A stretch of DNA of 64,000 nucleotides from JABCPE02 sp963530295 (GTDB lineage: Bacteria > Bacteroidota > Bacteroidia > Flavobacteriales > Weeksellaceae). The notes beneath the pieces are model-generated. The model had not been told where the DNA came from. It searched no databases and worked only from the letters and a program-made list of their open reading frames with translations. The stretch lies in NCBI GenBank assembly GCA_963530295.1, contig CAUSCF010000009.1, forward strand, positions 5,746 through 69,745, written 5' to 3'. Position numbers and translations under genes: made by a program. This document shows positions 23,573 to 33,204 of the stretch, piece after piece. Within the stretch, counting starts at the first letter, position 1; every line of letters starts with the position of its first letter.

Positions 23573-24964
23573 TTAGTAACCTAATAGTTTTAGGACATCT
23601 TCAGGTTTTTGCTCTTCGCTAAATACTTCATATTCAAGTTCTCCATCTTCATTTCTGTTGATGAGAATATGTTTCGGCTGTGGAATCAAACAATGGTGAA
23701 CTCCTCCGAAACCACTGATGGTCTCTTGGTAAGCTCCCGTATTGAAAAATCCGATATAAAGAGGCTTGGTATCGCTAAACACAGGAAGGTAGATGGCATT
23801 GGTATGCTGTTCAGAATTATAGTAATCATCTGAATCACAGGTTAATCCTCCTAAGAAAACCCTTTCATATGAATCTTCCCAGCGGTTTAGCGGAAGCATG
23901 ATGAAATGGCGGGAGATAGCCCAAGTATCAGGCAGGGTAGTCATGAAACTGCTGTCTATCATATCCCATTTTTCTCTGTCGTTTTGGCGTTTTTGGCTAA
24001 TGATTTTGTAGAGATTAGCGCCGCTTTCTCCAACTGTAAAAGACCCGAACTCAGTATAAATATTAGGTTCTTCCACACCTTCTTCTTCGCAGAATTTCTT
24101 GATTTGAGATACAATTTCGTTAATCATATACTCATAATCATAATCAAAATTAAGAGAGGTTTTTATAGGTAGCCCTCCACCTATGTTTAGGGAATCTACC
24201 TCTGGTGCAATTTTCTTTAAACGAGCATAAACACGCAGACATTTGAACAATTCGTTCCAGTAATATGCTGTGTCTTTTATTCCTGTATTGATGAAGAAAT
24301 GGAGCATTTTCAGCCTTGCATTTGGGTGTTCTGCGATTTTTTGGCTGTAATAAGGGATAATATCCTTGTATCCAATCCCCAGTCTTGATGTATAAAATTC
24401 AAATTTCGGTTCTTCCTCAGATGCGATACGAATACCGATATTGAAAGTCCTGTCAATACTTTCTGTCAGTTTGTCCAGCTCACGATAATTGTCAATTATC
24501 GGCATTACATTCTCAAAGCCATCATTGATTAGATTTGAAATTTTTTCAAGATAATCATCTGTTTTAAAACCATTACAAATAACCTCTATATCTCGGCTTA
24601 CTTTCCCTTTTTCAAAAAGTTTTTTCACAATATCAATGTCAAATGCAGAGGAAGTCTCCACGCTGATATCATTTTTCAGAGCTTCTTCTAAAACGAAAGA
24701 AAAATGGCTGGATTTTGTGCAGTAGCAGTATCTGTAGCCGTTTTTGTAGTCGTTTTTATCGATGGCTTCTGCGAACCATTTTTTGGCTCTTTGTATGTTT
24801 TGTGAAATTTTTGGAAGGTAACTTACTTTCAGCGGCGTCCCGAACTGCTCCACCACATTCATCAGATTGATTCCGTGAAAGTGCAGGCTTTCGCTGTCAT
24901 AGTTGAACTCTTCCTGTGGGAAATATAAGGTCTGATCTATTAGCTCAGAATATTTTATTTTCAT
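23573..24964 (-). CDS. speA: Biosynthetic arginine decarboxylase, Bacteroidota type
   Basis: 463 residues from the ATG at 24964. A longer frame to 25027 adds a hydrophobic stretch I regard as non-coding. PLP lysine is Lys84 in YCYCTKSSHFSF. GGGLP (SLNIGGGLPIKTSLNFDYDYE) and the C-terminal LGGLTCDSDDYY carry the Cys-Asp active-site pair from the second subunit. It makes agmatine for polyamine synthesis. It is shorter than the 630-residue enterobacterial SpeA, as usual for this phylum. Confidence 0.88.
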   Translation of the reverse strand: MKIKYSELIDQTLYFPQEEFNYDSESLHFHGINLMNVVEQFGTPLKVSYLPKISQNIQRAKKWFAEAIDKNDYKNGYRYCYCTKSSHFSFVLEEALKNDISVETSSAFDIDIVKKLFEKGKVSRDIEVICNGFKTDDYLEKISNLINDGFENVMPIIDNYRELDKLTESIDRTFNIGIRIASEEEPKFEFYTSRLGIGYKDIIPYYSQKIAEHPNARLKMLHFFINTGIKDTAYYWNELFKCLRVYARLKKIAPEVDSLNIGGGLPIKTSLNFDYDYEYMINEIVSQIKKFCEEEGVEEPNIYTEFGSFTVGESGANLYKIISQKRQNDREKWDMIDSSFMTTLPDTWAISRHFIMLPLNRWEDSYERVFLGGLTCDSDDYYNSEQHTNAIYLPVFSDTKPLYIGFFNTGAYQETISGFGGVHHCLIPQPKHILINRNEDGELEYEVFSEEQKPEDVLKLLGY

Positions 24965-25103
24965 TTTTTGTAGGTATAAATTTTGAGTTAAAAATGATAT
25001 GCAAAAATGCAAAAAAAATGCGAACAATAAAATTTTATTTTATAAACACTTATACACACTATAAAAGATTTAGGTTTTAAATAAAATTCATAATTTTACG
25101 CCC

Positions 25104-27026
25104 ATGATTACAAAAGAAACCATAGACAAGATTTTTTCTGCCATTCGTGTGGAGGAAATCGTCGGTGAATATGTCCAGCTGAAAAGAGCAGGCTCTAACT
25201 ATAAAGGGCTTAGCCCTTTTGTAGATGAGAAAACGCCGAGTTTTATAGTTTCTCCCAGTAAACAGATTTGGAAAGATTTTTCTTCTGGGAAAGGCGGTAC
25301 GGCAATTTCTTTTTTGATGGAAATTGAAGGGTTTTCCTATCCAGAAGCCCTCCGCTACGCTGCTAAAAAGTACGGAATAGAAATAGAGGAGCTGAAAAAA
25401 GACCTCACCGAAGAAGAAAAAAAAGCGCAGACCGATAAGGATTTGTTATACAAAATCCACGAAGTAGCGAATGATTTTTTTCAAAACCAACTTTATGAAA
25501 CCGAAGAAGGGCGAAATATAGGGCTTTCTTATTTCAAAGAACGCGAACTGAAACCAGAAACCATCAAGAAATTTCAGCTCGGATATTCTCCAGAGCTCAA
25601 AAATGCCTTTACGCAATATGCCATAGAAAAGGGCTATTCCAAAGAAATTTTAGAGAAATCTGGACTTTCTATCTTTTCGGAAAAATCTACGGAGGGAATA
25701 GACCGTTTCCGTGAAAGGGTGATTTTCCCTATCCATGGGTTTTCAGGGCGTGTGCTGGGATTTGGCGGAAGAATTTTAAAATCAAATACAAAAACCGCAA
25801 AATACCTAAACTCTCCCGAAACGGAGATTTATCATAAATCCAATGTGCTGTATGGCTTGTTCCAATCTAAACAAGCGATTTCGCGCGAAAATATGTGCCT
25901 CTTGGTGGAGGGCTACATGGATGTGGTCGCCCTTCATCAGTCTGGAATAGAAAATGTGGTGGCGAGCTCTGGAACTTCCCTGACCACGGAGCAGATAAAG
26001 CTGATAAAAAGGCTGACCGAGAATGTTACCATTCTTTTCGATGGCGATGCGGCGGGAATAAAGGCTAGTTTCCGAAGTATAGACATGCTCCTTGCGGAAA
26101 GTATGAATATCCGTATTCTCCTGTTTCCAGAGGGACACGACCCAGACAGCTTTGCGAGGGAAAATTCGATGGAGTTTGTTAAAAATTTCATTAAAGAAAA
26201 TTCAAAAGATTTCATCGATTTTAAAGCCGAAATTCTCCTTAAAGAAGCTGAAAACGACCCAATAAAAAAGGCCGAAGCCATCAGGGATATTGTGAAATCT
26301 GTGGCGCATGTGGATAATGGGCTGAAACAGGAAATTTACCTCAAACAGATAGCGACTCAGTTTGGGCTCACAGAAAGAAATCTTTTTGATGAACTTCAGG
26401 TTCAAAAACAGATTTTGAAAGGGCAGTCGCAGCCAAAACCAAAACTGGAAATTGTCCCAAAAACCGAGGAAAAGCCTTTTGCAGATTCTGATAAAACGGC
26501 GGGACTATTGGTTTTGGAAGAAAAATTGGTGGAACTGATGCTGAAATACGGCGACAGGGTTTTGACCCGAAGAGACTCTGAAAACAATTCCTATCAAACC
26601 ACTGTGATAGAGGAAATTATCCATCATTTTCAGGAAGATGACTGCGAAATCCTTACGGAAACCAATAGAAAAATCATAGATGAAGTTCGGCAGGGTTTGG
26701 AACAGAACGAAATCCGCTCAGGGAATTTCTTTTTTGGGCTGATGGATGAAGATATTTCAGGGAAAATAGCCGATGCTTTGGTGGAAAATCACGAAACCAG
26801 CAACTGGAAGAGGTTTAATATTTATTTCCCAATTGAAGATGAAGTGCTGGATAAAGTCGTGAGGGATGTTATCCTTCGCCACAAAAGACAATATGTGATG
26901 AAACTAATAGGGGATTTGAAAAAAAGTCTGGATGAAACGGAGGAGAAAGCAGAAATTTATGAACAAATTACTAAGTTAAATCAATTGAAAATTAAAATAG
27001 ACCAAAAACTTTTTCGGATTTTGTGA
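25104..27026 (+). CDS. dnaG: DNA primase DnaG with zinc ligands replaced
   Basis: 640 residues. N-terminal zinc-ribbon fold, then the TOPRIM catalytic core (LLVEGYMDVVALHQSG with the catalytic Glu, ILFDGDAAG with DxD-type aspartates, HDPDSF), then the helical DnaB-binding end. It makes primers for replication. The usual C-x2-H...C-x2-C zinc site is lost: GLSPFVDEKTPSF has Ser37 and Val40, and IWKDFSSGKGG has Asp58 and Ser61. The remainder is intact and full length, so this is a natural variant, not decay. Confidence 0.93.
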   Translation: MITKETIDKIFSAIRVEEIVGEYVQLKRAGSNYKGLSPFVDEKTPSFIVSPSKQIWKDFSSGKGGTAISFLMEIEGFSYPEALRYAAKKYGIEIEELKKDLTEEEKKAQTDKDLLYKIHEVANDFFQNQLYETEEGRNIGLSYFKERELKPETIKKFQLGYSPELKNAFTQYAIEKGYSKEILEKSGLSIFSEKSTEGIDRFRERVIFPIHGFSGRVLGFGGRILKSNTKTAKYLNSPETEIYHKSNVLYGLFQSKQAISRENMCLLVEGYMDVVALHQSGIENVVASSGTSLTTEQIKLIKRLTENVTILFDGDAAGIKASFRSIDMLLAESMNIRILLFPEGHDPDSFARENSMEFVKNFIKENSKDFIDFKAEILLKEAENDPIKKAEAIRDIVKSVAHVDNGLKQEIYLKQIATQFGLTERNLFDELQVQKQILKGQSQPKPKLEIVPKTEEKPFADSDKTAGLLVLEEKLVELMLKYGDRVLTRRDSENNSYQTTVIEEIIHHFQEDDCEILTETNRKIIDEVRQGLEQNEIRSGNFFFGLMDEDISGKIADALVENHETSNWKRFNIYFPIEDEVLDKVVRDVILRHKRQYVMKLIGDLKKSLDETEEKAEIYEQITKLNQLKIKIDQKLFRIL

Positions 27027-27081
27027 CAGATTGGTTACCTTTGGGAATTGGAATAATTTTTGAGAAAAAGGAGATAAAACT

Positions 27082-27372
27082 ATGTTTATAGTATCATTAA
27101 ACTACAAAAAGGAAATTAGTGAAGTAGAAAAATATTTAAAAGAGCATGTGGATTTTCTGGATAAATACTATTTGCTTGGAAAATTCATCTGTTCTGGAAG
27201 AAAAAATCCAAGAACGGGAGGGATTATTCTTGTAAATGAAAAAGATAAAGAAATGGTAATTGATATAATGAAAGAAGACCCATTCTATAAAAATGAAATT
27301 GCAGAATATGAATTTATAGAATTTATTCCGACCAAATTTGATGAAAAATTTGCTTATTTTGTAAATAATTAA
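27082..27372 (+). CDS. YCII-family protein
   Basis: 96 residues. The ferredoxin-like YCII pattern is visible: N-terminal FIVSLNYKKEISEVEKYLKEHVDFLDK, KFICSGRKNPRTGGIIL, DPFYKNEIAEYEFIEF. The His in KEHVDFL and the Asp-Pro-F/Y are family features. Family members are small dimers, some with lyase or dehalogenase-like chemistry; most have no known role. 18 bases ahead of clpP. Confidence 0.8.
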   Translation: MFIVSLNYKKEISEVEKYLKEHVDFLDKYYLLGKFICSGRKNPRTGGIILVNEKDKEMVIDIMKEDPFYKNEIAEYEFIEFIPTKFDEKFAYFVNN

Positions 27373-27390
27373 CCTTAAAAAGATTTATAT

Positions 27391-28068
27391 ATGGACATAA
27401 AGAAAGAATTTAGAGATTTTTCTGTAAAACATTTAGGAAATAATGGGCTGGTAACGGACCAATATATGGGAATGTTCAATCCTGCCAACCTTACACCATA
27501 CATCACCGAAGAAAGAAGGCTGAATGTAGCGCAGATGGATGTTTTCTCAAGACTGATGATGGATAGAATCATCTTTTTAGGAACAGGAATTGATGACCAA
27601 GTGGCGAATATCGTGACGGCACAGCTGTTGTTTTTGGAAAGTGCTGACCCGAGCAAGGATATTCAGATTTATATCAATTCGCCTGGAGGAAGTGTTTACG
27701 CAGGATTGGGAATTTATGACACGATGCAGATTATCAAACCAGATGTAGCTACGATTTGTACAGGTATGGCGGCTTCTATGGGAGCGGTGCTTTTGGTTGC
27801 AGGTGAAAAAGGAAAGCGTTCTGCACTGAAGCATTCCAGAGTGATGATTCACCAGCCGAGTGGCGGCGCACAGGGAGTTGCGAGCGATATGGAAATCAAT
27901 TTGAGAGAAATGCTGAAATTGAAAAAAGAACTTTATGACATTATTTCCGAGCATTCTGGACAGTCTTACGAATGGGTGGAAAAAGCATCAGACAGAGACT
28001 ACTGGATGACTTCTGCTGAAGCGAAAGAAATGGGAATGGTAGATGAAGTTTTGGAGAAAAAGAAATAA
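27391..28068 (+). CDS. clpP: ATP-dependent Clp protease proteolytic subunit
   Basis: 225 residues with the serine-protease triad: Ser in TGMAASMGAVLL (near 122), His in SRVMIHQPSGG (near 147), and Asp in ASDRDYWM. A tetradecameric chamber degrades proteins fed by ClpX/ClpA. The N-terminal part starts IKKEFRDFSVKHLG, a longer leader than the E. coli protein. A strong bidirectional terminator separates it from tatC. Confidence 0.95.
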   Translation: MDIKKEFRDFSVKHLGNNGLVTDQYMGMFNPANLTPYITEERRLNVAQMDVFSRLMMDRIIFLGTGIDDQVANIVTAQLLFLESADPSKDIQIYINSPGGSVYAGLGIYDTMQIIKPDVATICTGMAASMGAVLLVAGEKGKRSALKHSRVMIHQPSGGAQGVASDMEINLREMLKLKKELYDIISEHSGQSYEWVEKASDRDYWMTSAEAKEMGMVDEVLEKKK

Positions 28069-28081
28069 AAATTATAAAATT

Positions 28082-28113
28082 AAAAGGTCAGAATTTTCGT
28101 TCTGACCTTTTTT
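28082..28113. terminator. Bidirectional terminator between clpP and tatC
   Basis: AAAAGGTCAGAA pairs with TTCTGACCTTTT around TTTTCG. Confidence 0.88.
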
Positions 28114-28116
28114 GAT

Positions 28117-28929
28117 TTAATCTAAATCCTGTTCTTTTAGTAATCTTTTGTGGATGATTTGAGCCATTGCAACACTCATTTCATAGAGTAACAATAGCGG
28201 AATAGCCGCGATAAACATACTGACCACATCGGCAGGCGTGATGATAGCTGCGATAATCATAATAATGACAATGGCGTGTCTTCGGTAAGTTTTCATCAGC
28301 TGAGGAGTAAGAATTCCTAATGAAGTCAAGACATAAACAATCATCGGAAACAGGAAGATAATCGCCATTCCAAAAACCACTTGCAGGAATATGGAAAGAT
28401 AATCGGATAGGTCATAGCTCAGCTTGATTTCATCCGAAATTCTAAAGAAATACCCAAAATTGATAGCGAATGGCAAAATGATGAAATACCCGCACAGCGC
28501 TCCAAAGAAAAACAAAATCCAAGTTCCATGGATGATGATAAGGGAATATTTTCTCTCGTTCGGCAGCAGAGCAGGGCTGATAAATCTCCACAGCTCCCAA
28601 ATAATATAAGGGAATGCCAAAAGAATTCCTCCAAAAATAGAAATAGACATCATTACATTAAACTGCTCGTAAAGTTTTCGCACTTGTATAGGAAATGTCT
28701 CAGGAAGGGAAATGCTTTCTTCGCCCAAATATTCTTGGGTAAAATAATTGATGTATCTAAAAGTAGGAAAATCAGGTTTGGTAGGGTAGAAGAGGATATT
28801 ATCCACTACCCAATTGGTATTGATTCCGATGAAAACCGCCGCGATGATTATGGCTATTACAGACCTTATAAGGTGTCCGCGCAGTTCTCCCAAATGGTCT
28901 AGGAAAGACATTTCTTTTTGGTCGCTCAT
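28117..28929 (-). CDS. tatC: Twin-arginine translocase subunit TatC
   Basis: 270 residues, six membrane helices. The N-terminal MSFLDHLGELRGHLIRS is the TatC signature (DHL.ELR) that binds the twin-arginine signal peptide. It exports folded proteins. Nine bases upstream is kdsD on the same strand, so they form an operon. No tatA is visible in the window. Confidence 0.94.
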   Translation of the reverse strand: MSDQKEMSFLDHLGELRGHLIRSVIAIIIAAVFIGINTNWVVDNILFYPTKPDFPTFRYINYFTQEYLGEESISLPETFPIQVRKLYEQFNVMMSISIFGGILLAFPYIIWELWRFISPALLPNERKYSLIIIHGTWILFFFGALCGYFIILPFAINFGYFFRISDEIKLSYDLSDYLSIFLQVVFGMAIIFLFPMIVYVLTSLGILTPQLMKTYRRHAIVIIMIIAAIITPADVVSMFIAAIPLLLLYEMSVAMAQIIHKRLLKEQDLD

Positions 28930-28937
28930 TCTATTTT

Positions 28938-29894
28938 TTAGTTTATGCCCTCATCCAAAAGGCGGTGTAGGTCTATAATTCCGAAGTATTTCCCGTGGTC
29001 TGTCACGACCAGCTGTCCGATGTTGTTCTGTTTCAGTATCTGCATAGCTTCCTTTGCAAGGGCGCTTTTCTCTATGGTTTTAGGGTTTTTGCTCATAATA
29101 TCTCTTGCGAAAATCCCTGAAATAGAGTCTCTCTCGGAGAGCATTCTTCGCAGGTCGCCATCAGTGATTACACCTTTTATTTCTTCGTTTTCGGTGATTA
29201 CGGTGATGCCGTGTTTAGAGCTGCTGATGGAGATAATGACTTCTTTTATAGTGGCATTGATATCCACTTTTGGTTTGTTTTGAGAGAGAAACTGCTCTAC
29301 TTTCGCGGTTTGTTTGCCCAAAGCTCCACCAGGGTGGAATTTAGCAAAATCTTCTTTTTTGAATTGGTTAAGTTCCATCAGGCATACTGCCAGAGCATCG
29401 CCCAGAGCCAGCTGAACCGTGGTGGAAGTGGTAGGAGCCAGCTGATTAGGGCAGGCTTCTTTGGAAACAAGCGTGTTTAAGGTAATTTCCGAAAACTCAG
29501 CGAGTTTGCTTTTCATATTTCCTGTCATCCCAATGAGCGCCGAAGAATATTTCTTTAAAAACGGCAGAAGATTTACAATTTCGGGCGAATTTCCTGAATT
29601 GGAGATGCACAGCACCACATCATCTTTCTGAATAACTCCCAAATCTCCATGAATAGCCTCGGCGGCGTGTAGGAATTGTGACGGCGTCCCTGTGGAATTT
29701 AGCGTTGCTACTATTTTATTCCCGATGTGGGCGCTCTTCCCGATGCCTACTACAATCAGTTTTCCTTTGGCTTTATGAATGGTATTTACAGCCTTATTAA
29801 AGTTTTCATCGATACGATTTTTCAAGGCTTTCAGCTCTTCCATTTCTACAGAGATGGTATTTTTTGCTATTTGGATTAAATCTATTGAGTTCAA
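28938..29894 (-). CDS. kdsD: Arabinose-5-phosphate isomerase, KpsF/GutQ type
   Basis: 318 residues. SIS domain (GIGKSAHIGNKIVATLNSTG and CISNSGNSPEIVNLLPFLK) to about residue 190, then two CBS domains (VITDGDLRRML and IIDLHRLLDEG). It converts ribulose-5-phosphate to arabinose-5-phosphate for Kdo synthesis in lipopolysaccharide. Full length. It shares an operon with tatC and starts divergently from the small exported-protein gene at 29989. Confidence 0.92.
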   Translation of the reverse strand: MNSIDLIQIAKNTISVEMEELKALKNRIDENFNKAVNTIHKAKGKLIVVGIGKSAHIGNKIVATLNSTGTPSQFLHAAEAIHGDLGVIQKDDVVLCISNSGNSPEIVNLLPFLKKYSSALIGMTGNMKSKLAEFSEITLNTLVSKEACPNQLAPTTSTTVQLALGDALAVCLMELNQFKKEDFAKFHPGGALGKQTAKVEQFLSQNKPKVDINATIKEVIISISSSKHGITVITENEEIKGVITDGDLRRMLSERDSISGIFARDIMSKNPKTIEKSALAKEAMQILKQNNIGQLVVTDHGKYFGIIDLHRLLDEGIN

Positions 29895-29988
29895 TTTGGT
29901 AAAATTTTATTACTTTTACATTTCCGTTCAAAAATAATAATTTTTTTCTAAAAATAATCATGGGAATAAAACATATGATACAATAACT

Positions 29989-30390
29989 ATGAGATATTTA
30001 ATTGTTTTCTTGTCATTCGTATTTTTCCATTTAAATGCACAGCCCTTGCCTACAATAATTATTGTTGATAGTATCTCTGTTTCAAAGAAACCTCTTTCTG
30101 TGAAAAAGATAAAGGCAAATAATGTAGAAACTATTTATTTTTTGTCTTCATCTATGAAAAAAACGATACCTATGGCAATAACAAATAAGAGCGGAAATGT
30201 TTTTATTTATAAAAAAGATACTATGGATATTTACATAAATTTAGAAGAAAGAAAACAAATTTTTATTCAAAACCTACATTTTCAGAAAGGAAAATTTTCA
30301 ATAAACTTTAAAAATTGTAGATTTGATAGTGATTATCATATAAAAAGTTTCCCAAGTGATTGTTTAATTTATAGAAAAGATGAAGAATAA
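29989..30390 (+). CDS. Small exported protein, tandem paralogue 1
   Basis: 133 residues with signal peptide MRYLIVFLSFVFFHLNAQ. No known domain. The second half has FIYKKDTMDIYI, FQKGKFSINFK and SFPSDCLIYRKDEE. These match the next gene's LVYKKDTMKIYI, FKRGEYTIDLK and KFPHDCLIYRKEEE, so the two are diverged duplicates. Probably periplasmic or outer-membrane associated; role unknown. Confidence 0.75.
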   Translation: MRYLIVFLSFVFFHLNAQPLPTIIIVDSISVSKKPLSVKKIKANNVETIYFLSSSMKKTIPMAITNKSGNVFIYKKDTMDIYINLEERKQIFIQNLHFQKGKFSINFKNCRFDSDYHIKSFPSDCLIYRKDEE

Positions 30391-30439
30391 AAACTTTATT
30401 AGCAAATATTTACCCAATGAAATAATAGGTGTAGTAAGC

Positions 30440-30835
30440 ATGAAATTGTTATCAATTATTTTCTTATGCAGTTATAGTTATGTAAATGCTCAGCCTCTTT
30501 GGGAAGGTTTAAGTGTGGGTAAATTCTATAGGGAAAATAAAGAAATCTATCTACAAAAAATTGAAAATGGTATAAAATACTTTTCTGATAAAAAGGAAAG
30601 AGAAAATCATGGATTATCACAAGGGATGAATATCTTAGTTTATAAAAAAGATACCATGAAAATTTACATAGAACCCATACCACACCATCCTATTATGGGA
30701 GTTAAACGAGTTTATTTCAAAAGAGGAGAATATACAATAGATTTAAAAAAGTATGTTTCAGATAATACTCTTATAATTGAAAAATTTCCTCATGACTGCT
30801 TGATTTATAGAAAAGAAGAGGAAGGAAAAGAATAG
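30440..30835 (+). CDS. Small exported protein, tandem paralogue 2
   Basis: 131 residues from the ATG at 30440, which gives a clean signal peptide (MKLLSIIFLCSYSYVNAQ). A start at 30380 would place 20 non-hydrophobic residues in front and overlap the previous gene. Shares the KKDTM and FP.DCLIYRK.EE segments with its neighbour. No recognised family. Confidence 0.72.
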   Translation: MKLLSIIFLCSYSYVNAQPLWEGLSVGKFYRENKEIYLQKIENGIKYFSDKKERENHGLSQGMNILVYKKDTMKIYIEPIPHHPIMGVKRVYFKRGEYTIDLKKYVSDNTLIIEKFPHDCLIYRKEEEGKE

Positions 30836-30898
30836 ATTTAAGCTATAAAGATAACTTTTTAGTGGTCAAGAACTAAGAATAAAAATTGTTTAACATTT

Positions 30899-30928
30899 TT
30901 TGCAAATCAAATTTATTTCTTATCTTTG
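30899..30928 (+). promoter_or_regulatory. recQ promoter (TTTG, 18-base spacer, TATCTTTG)
   Basis: TTTG at 30899-30902 and TATCTTTG at 30921-30928 match the Bacteroidota -33/-7 consensus with typical spacing, about 60 bases before the recQ start. Confidence 0.75.
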
Positions 30929-30986
30929 ATAAAAGACACCTCACAAAATTGATTTTTGAATAAAAACTAAAAACAAATAAGTAAGT

Positions 30987-33179
30987 ATGAAAAATGGGAA
31001 AATATCAGATTCTCTAAAAAAATATTTTGGTTTTTCTAATTTTAAAGGACATCAGGAGGAAATTATTTCTACGCTCTTGGAGGGTAGAGATGTTTTCGTT
31101 TTGATGCCGACAGGTGGTGGTAAATCTCTTTGCTACCAGCTTCCCGCTCTGATGAGCGAGGGAACTGCAATCGTGGTTTCTCCGCTTATAGCCTTGATGA
31201 AAAATCAGGTAGATGCCGTGAATGGGCTGTTTTCCGAAGAAGGAGTGGCTCATGTACTGAATTCTTCTCTTAATAAAACCCAGACCAAAACCGTAATGGA
31301 TGATATAAAATCTGGGAAAACTAAACTGCTCTATGTAGCGCCTGAAAGTTTGATAAAAGAAGAATATTTAGACTTTTTGAAGGAAGTGAAAATTTCCTTT
31401 GTGGCAATAGATGAGGCGCACTGTATCTCGGAATGGGGACATGATTTCCGCCCTGAATATCGTAATCTAAAAACCATTATAGACCAAATAGCAAATGTTC
31501 CTGTGATTGCCTTGACGGCTACTGCAACGCCCAAAGTTCAGGATGATATTCAAAAAACACTGGGAATGACTGATGCTGTGGTCTTTAAGGAAAGTTTTAA
31601 CAGACCAAATCTATTCTACGAAGTTCGCCCAAAAGTGAATGTAGATAAGGAAATAGTGAAGTTCATTAACCAAAATAAAGGCAAAGCAGGGATAGTATAT
31701 TGTCTCAGCAGGAAGAAAGTAGAGGAATTTGCCCAGCTTTTGCAGGTGAATGGAATCAATGCTCTGCCGTATCATGCAGGGTTAGACGCGAAATCCCGAG
31801 TAGCAAATCAGGACAAGTTCTTGATGGAGGAAGTGGATGTGATCGTCGCTACTATAGCCTTTGGGATGGGAATAGACAAGCCAGATGTCCGTTTTGTGAT
31901 TCATTATGATATTCCAAAATCTTTGGAAAGCTACTATCAGGAAACAGGAAGAGCAGGAAGAGACGGCGGTGAGGGCTATTGTTTGGCTTTTTATGACCCG
32001 AAAGATATAGACAAATTAGAGAAGTTTTTGGCTCAAAAACCTGTTTCAGAGAGAGAAATCGGTCTTCAGCTTTTAAATGAAGTGGTGGGCTATGCAGAAA
32101 CTTCGATGAACAGAAGACAGTATTTGCTGTATTATTTTGGGGAGCAGTTTGACCCTGTAAATGGCGCTGGAGCCAAAATGTGCGATAATTCTGTAAATCC
32201 TCCGACTCTGAAAGATGTTTCCAAAGAACTGAAAGTAGTTTTGGAACTGATAAAAGAATTGGAAGAGAAATTTAAGATAAATGATTTGATTTCAGTGCTT
32301 TTAGGGCGAGAAACTCCAGTTACGAAATCTTATAAATTAGAAAATTCTTCTTTCTTTGGTAAAGGAAAAGAGCAGACGGATAATTTCTGGAAATCCATCA
32401 TCAGACAGGCTTTGGTGCAGAACTACATCAATAAGGATATAGAGACCTATGGTGTTTTAAAATTATCTCAAAAAGGGCTTGATTTCTTGGCTGGAAAAGA
32501 GAAAAATCCGTTCATGATAGCCGAAGACAGAAAGTATGACCTTAGTCAAGCTGCTTCCGAGCAGGTTCAGGTGCAGAGTGGAGGAGGTTTGGATGAAAAT
32601 CTGTATAACCAGCTGAAAGAGCTAAGAAAATCTGTTGCTAAAAAGCACGGAATTCCGCCTTATACGGTGTTTATGGACCCTAGTTTAGAGGATATGACGG
32701 TGCAGTATCCTATCACGATAGAGGAAATTACAAAAATCTATGGAGTAGGCGAAGGCAAAGCTAAAAAATACGGAAAGGAATTTGCGGAGTTTATTGCTAA
32801 GTATGTGGAAGAGAACAATATAGAGCGTATGCAGGATATGGTTCTGAAACAGCTGGTCAATAAATCTAACCATAAAGTTTTCATCATCCAAAATACCGAT
32901 AAAAAGATGGATTTGGAGGATATCGCTCAAGCTAAAAACTTGACGATGGATGAGCTTCTTTCTGAAATGGAAAGCATTGTCTATCAAGGAACTAAGCTGA
33001 ATATAGACTATTATATTGAGGAAAATATAGATGAAGATCTGGTGGAGGAGTTTATGGATTTCATGAAAGAGTCTGAAAGTGACAGCATGAAGGTACTTTG
33101 TGCCGAGTTTTCGGATGATTTGACAGATGAAGAAATCCGAATGCTTAGAATAAAATTCATCAGTGATGTAGCAAATTAA
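30987..33179 (+). CDS. recQ: ATP-dependent DNA helicase RecQ
   Basis: 730 residues. Walker A is PTGGGKS (41-47), motif II is AIDEAHCISEWGHDFRP (near 142), motif VI is YYQETGRAGRDG. An HRDC-like helical region follows at about 590-620 (YPITIEEITKIYGVGEGKAKKYG). The RecQ zinc cluster is degenerate: positions expected to be Cys are Asn375, Ala396, Cys399 and Ser402, so only one Cys remains. It unwinds DNA in recombination and repair. About 120 extra C-terminal residues compared with the E. coli protein. Confidence 0.93.
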   Translation: MKNGKISDSLKKYFGFSNFKGHQEEIISTLLEGRDVFVLMPTGGGKSLCYQLPALMSEGTAIVVSPLIALMKNQVDAVNGLFSEEGVAHVLNSSLNKTQTKTVMDDIKSGKTKLLYVAPESLIKEEYLDFLKEVKISFVAIDEAHCISEWGHDFRPEYRNLKTIIDQIANVPVIALTATATPKVQDDIQKTLGMTDAVVFKESFNRPNLFYEVRPKVNVDKEIVKFINQNKGKAGIVYCLSRKKVEEFAQLLQVNGINALPYHAGLDAKSRVANQDKFLMEEVDVIVATIAFGMGIDKPDVRFVIHYDIPKSLESYYQETGRAGRDGGEGYCLAFYDPKDIDKLEKFLAQKPVSEREIGLQLLNEVVGYAETSMNRRQYLLYYFGEQFDPVNGAGAKMCDNSVNPPTLKDVSKELKVVLELIKELEEKFKINDLISVLLGRETPVTKSYKLENSSFFGKGKEQTDNFWKSIIRQALVQNYINKDIETYGVLKLSQKGLDFLAGKEKNPFMIAEDRKYDLSQAASEQVQVQSGGGLDENLYNQLKELRKSVAKKHGIPPYTVFMDPSLEDMTVQYPITIEEITKIYGVGEGKAKKYGKEFAEFIAKYVEENNIERMQDMVLKQLVNKSNHKVFIIQNTDKKMDLEDIAQAKNLTMDELLSEMESIVYQGTKLNIDYYIEENIDEDLVEEFMDFMKESESDSMKVLCAEFSDDLTDEEIRMLRIKFISDVAN

Positions 33180-33204
33180 ATTAGAAATTTTTAAAAATTT
33201 ATAA

